NCBI GenBank assembly: GCA_023386815.1
Contig: JAEWIZ010000022.1
Span: forward strand, 533,807 to 597,806
Length of the DNA: 64,000 nucleotides
Direction: 5' to 3'
DNA from: Bacillota bacterium
GTDB lineage: Bacteria > Bacillota > Clostridia > Lachnospirales > Lachnospiraceae
Under the pieces are notes generated by a model. It had not been told where the DNA came from and did no database searches. It was given only the letters and a program-made list of their open reading frames with translations. Position 1 is the first letter of the stretch; every line of letters starts with the position of its first letter. Position numbers and translations under genes: made by a program. This document shows, piece after piece, positions 62,212-64,000 of the stretch.

Positions 62212-63258
62212 CTATATTCTAAACCAATGAGTTGTTTTATTCGCTATTTTTACAAGCATCAGCATAACGGGTACTTCTACAAGCACACCTACTATTGTTG
62301 CAAGTGCAACCGGGCTTTGTGTTCCAAAAAGTGCGATCGCTACTGCGACAGCTAATTCAAAAAAGTTGGAAGCACCAATCATACCAGCAGGCGCAGCAAT
62401 ATCATGTGGAAGCTTTAAAGCTTTACTTGTTAGATAGGCAATGAAGAAGATAAGGAAGGTTTGAATAATCAGTGGTATGGCAATTAATAAAATATGCAGT
62501 GGATTATTCAAAATCACATCGCCCTGGAAGGAAAAAATGATAATTAAAGTTAGTAATAATCCTATGATAGTAATATTACCGAATTTCGGTATGAAGGTCT
62601 TTTCAAAATAATCTAATCCGTGCTTCTTCGTCATGTAATTACGGGTAATTGCTCCGCCAGCCAATGGTATTACAACAAATAGTACTACTGAAAGAATTAG
62701 GGTATCCCAGGGAATTTTTACACCGCTAACTCCAAGAAGAAATGCTACAATCGGGGTGAAAGCAACAAGAATAATTAGATCATTCGTAGCTACCTGAACT
62801 ACTGTATATGCAGCATTCCCTTTTGTGAGATGGCTCCATACAAATACCATGGCTGTACAAGGGGCTGCGCCCAGAAGAATTGCCCCAGCTAAATAATCCT
62901 TTGCCAGTTCTGCTGGAATTAGGGGTTGAAATATGATATAAAAAAATAACCAAGCGATACCAAACATTGTAAACGGCTTAATTAGCCAATTGGTAATCCA
63001 AGTAACAAACAAGCCTTTCGGATTTTTTCCAACATTTTTAATACTCTGAAAATCAACTTTAAGCATCATAGGGTATATCATCAGCCATATAAGGATAGCA
63101 ATAGGAATCGATACTTCTGCATATTCAAAACGACCCAAAAAAGAAGGTATTCCCGGTAGGAACTTTCCTATTAGTACTCCTATAACCATGCACAAAGCTA
63201 CCCAAATTGACAAGTATTTTTCAAAAAAACCGATACCCGAAGTTCTTTTCTCTTTCAT
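62212..63258 (-). CDS. acr3: ACR3-family arsenite efflux transporter
   Basis: 348 residues with ten membrane helices. The fourth helix carries the catalytic cysteine (LLGAAPCTAMVFVWSHL) and NDLIILVAFTPIVAF follows. Exports arsenite from the cell using ion motive force. Between arsR and arsC; an inverted repeat containing the octamer shared with the arsR promoter lies upstream. Confidence 0.95.
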   Translation of the reverse strand: MKEKRTSGIGFFEKYLSIWVALCMVIGVLIGKFLPGIPSFLGRFEYAEVSIPIAILIWLMIYPMMLKVDFQSIKNVGKNPKGLFVTWITNWLIKPFTMFGIAWLFFYIIFQPLIPAELAKDYLAGAILLGAAPCTAMVFVWSHLTKGNAAYTVVQVATNDLIILVAFTPIVAFLLGVSGVKIPWDTLILSVVLFVVIPLAGGAITRNYMTKKHGLDYFEKTFIPKFGNITIIGLLLTLIIIFSFQGDVILNNPLHILLIAIPLIIQTFLIFFIAYLTSKALKLPHDIAAPAGMIGASNFFELAVAVAIALFGTQSPVALATIVGVLVEVPVMLMLVKIANKTTHWFRI

Positions 63259-63345
63259 AAATTATCCCCCTGACTTTTTAAGAATTTTTCATTCCATCTC
63301 ACTTTTGCTACCTGCATTTTATAAAAGCCTCACTTTCTAACTCCG

Positions 63346-63379
63346 GACAAACATATCAATTTTTTTCGATATGTTTGTC
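63346..63379. promoter_or_regulatory. 12-bp inverted repeat upstream of acr3, probable ArsR site
   Basis: GACAAACATATC and GATATGTTTGTC are a perfect 12-bp inverted repeat with a ten-base centre. Half-site AAACATATC recurs in the arsR promoter. Confidence 0.65.
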
Positions 63380-63387
63380 AAATGAAA

Positions 63388-63410
63388 AGCCATCTATGAG
63401 GTGGATGGCC
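63388..63410 (-). terminator. terminator-like hairpin after arsR
   Basis: AGCCATC and GATGGCC form a short stem with TTTT on the minus strand, immediately after the arsR stop. Confidence 0.6.
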
Positions 63411-63413
63411 TTA

Positions 63414-63722
63414 TTAACAGCAATTGTCTATCTCTTGCGTAGTGTTTTGAGTTGTTAATGTCTTTAGAAGTTCCAATGCAAAGCTGCTTCCATTTTCACT
63501 TATCCTATAATAGGTCCATTTACCATCCTGCCGACTATCTACAATACCCGATTCACATAGAATTTTCATATGGTAAGATAGGGAAGACTGCGCCATATCA
63601 AGATGATCTAGTAATGTACAGGCACACTTTTCACCGTCTCGAAGCAGTTCTAATATCTGTAAGCGTTTTTCATCACAAAAAGCTTTAAATACTTTTGCTT
63701 GGTCTTCATATGTGGTATCCAT
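63414..63722 (-). CDS. arsR: ArsR-family arsenite-responsive repressor
   Basis: About 102 residues. Winged helix with the As(III)-binding CxC in DGEKCACTLLDHLDMAQSSLSYHMKIL (near residue 31) and a terminal CC that may add ligands. Start at 63722 (MDTTYEDQAKVFK) is eight bases after GAGGTG; an upstream start at 63827 would read through the promoter. Regulates itself and acr3-arsC. Confidence 0.93.
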   Translation of the reverse strand: MDTTYEDQAKVFKAFCDEKRLQILELLRDGEKCACTLLDHLDMAQSSLSYHMKILCESGIVDSRQDGKWTYYRISENGSSFALELLKTLTTQNTTQEIDNCC

Positions 63723-63758
63723 ATTTTTCACCTCAAATCGAAAATACTTGATATGTTT

Positions 63759-63787
63759 ATTATATGTATTAAAAGTACTTTTGTCAA
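63759..63787 (-). promoter_or_regulatory. arsR promoter
   Basis: On the minus strand TTGACA (63782-63787), 17-base spacer, TATAAT (63759-63764), a consensus promoter. AAACATATC follows the -10 box. Confidence 0.9.
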
Positions 63788-63881
63788 TACAGCGGTTGAT
63801 CCTATTACATGAATTCTTATTTTTCACCTCACAGGGTTATCACAGCAATTGTTTACAACATCTTATGATCCTAGAATCATG

Positions 63882-64000
63882 ACCACCGGCTAAGCCGGTG
63901 GTTTGCTTTGCCCCTATAAGGGGCTTTTACCTGCCTGCGCCCGGAAGGCGCCTGAAGGATTTACCAACCGCACTTCTCTCTCAGGCTAGCCCTAAAGGGC
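63882..64000. repeat. cluster of GC-rich hairpins, possible IS200/IS605-type end
   Basis: Four stem-loops in 119 bases: ACCACCGGC-TAA-GCCGGTGGT (63882-63902), GCCCCT-ATA-AGGGGC (63910-63924), GCGCC/GGCGC (63937-63951) and GCCCT/AGGGC (63989-64000). Composition differs sharply from the AT-rich surroundings. Such hairpins mark IS200/IS605 ends or REP-like elements; the element runs off the window, so no transposase can be checked. Confidence 0.55.

Overview
The window looks like chromosome from a low-GC, Gram-positive, anaerobic, probably spore-forming Clostridia, most likely a plant-polysaccharide-degrading Lachnospiraceae (an inference). The reasons are: AT-rich DNA with strong GGAGG ribosome sites and several TTG/GTG starts; three large carbohydrate loci with YesM/YesN-type or NarL-type two-component systems; intracellular GH78 and GH94 enzymes; CUT1 transporters lacking their own ATPase; and clostridial families such as DUF6143, DUF4363/DUF421, DUF5692 and BtrH-like proteins. 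No rRNA, tRNA, CRISPR array, prophage or transposase gene was found. No gene-free stretch exceeds 300 bases.

Layout. 1-2259 (minus): mevalonate-pathway operon idi-mvk-mvaD, with mvaD running off the left edge and a 14-bp tandem repeat inside the operon. 2493-4316: a bacterial STAY-GREEN homologue, then a tandem pair of DUF6143 proteins. 4327-13478 (minus): rhamnoside-type locus, ordered as histidine kinase, AraC-type regulator, binding lipoprotein, two permeases and a GH78 enzyme. 13724-24024: mostly small stress, envelope and regulatory genes (MerR-like and GPP34-like pair, DUF421/DUF4363, NYN-LOTUS protein, M23 peptidase, BtrH/PadR pair, Ig-like protein, ketopantoate reductase-like, SagB-like oxidoreductase). 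24240-29155 (minus): hypB - large Fe-S flavoprotein - hypA, with no hydrogenase beside it, preceded by a DUF5692 membrane protein. 29377-33106 (plus): ArsR-like regulator, ABC exporter, and a GntR regulator whose palindromic operator recurs in front of the DUF5692 gene. 33243-37295 (minus): BlaR1/BlaI-like pair, a frameshifted membrane protein and a MarR regulator with a duplicated palindromic operator.

37477-45595 (minus): a ribose-type (CUT2) importer followed by a tightly packed cassette of membrane-anchored binding protein, NarL-type kinase, LuxR-type regulator and a second anchored binding protein of a different family. I read this as a ligand-sensing signalling unit. 45881-56093 (minus): a second CUT1 locus with YesM/YesN system, a cupin-like protein and a GH94 phosphorylase. 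56372-57475 (plus): aroC. 57571-60198 (minus): small operon (acetyltransferase, HAD phosphatase, GNAT) next to an RpiR regulator and a strong palindrome. 60483-61715: a helical protein and a DUF4397 protein. 61787-63722 (minus): arsenic resistance, arsR-acr3-arsC. The right edge carries a cluster of GC-rich hairpins resembling the end of an IS200/IS605-type element.

How it fits together: sugar-derived ligands are sensed at the membrane by three two-component systems, imported by CUT1 or CUT2 transporters and cut or phosphorolysed in the cytoplasm. Simple cis signals (stem-loops between binding-protein and permease genes, palindromic operators at promoters) explain much of the intergenic DNA.
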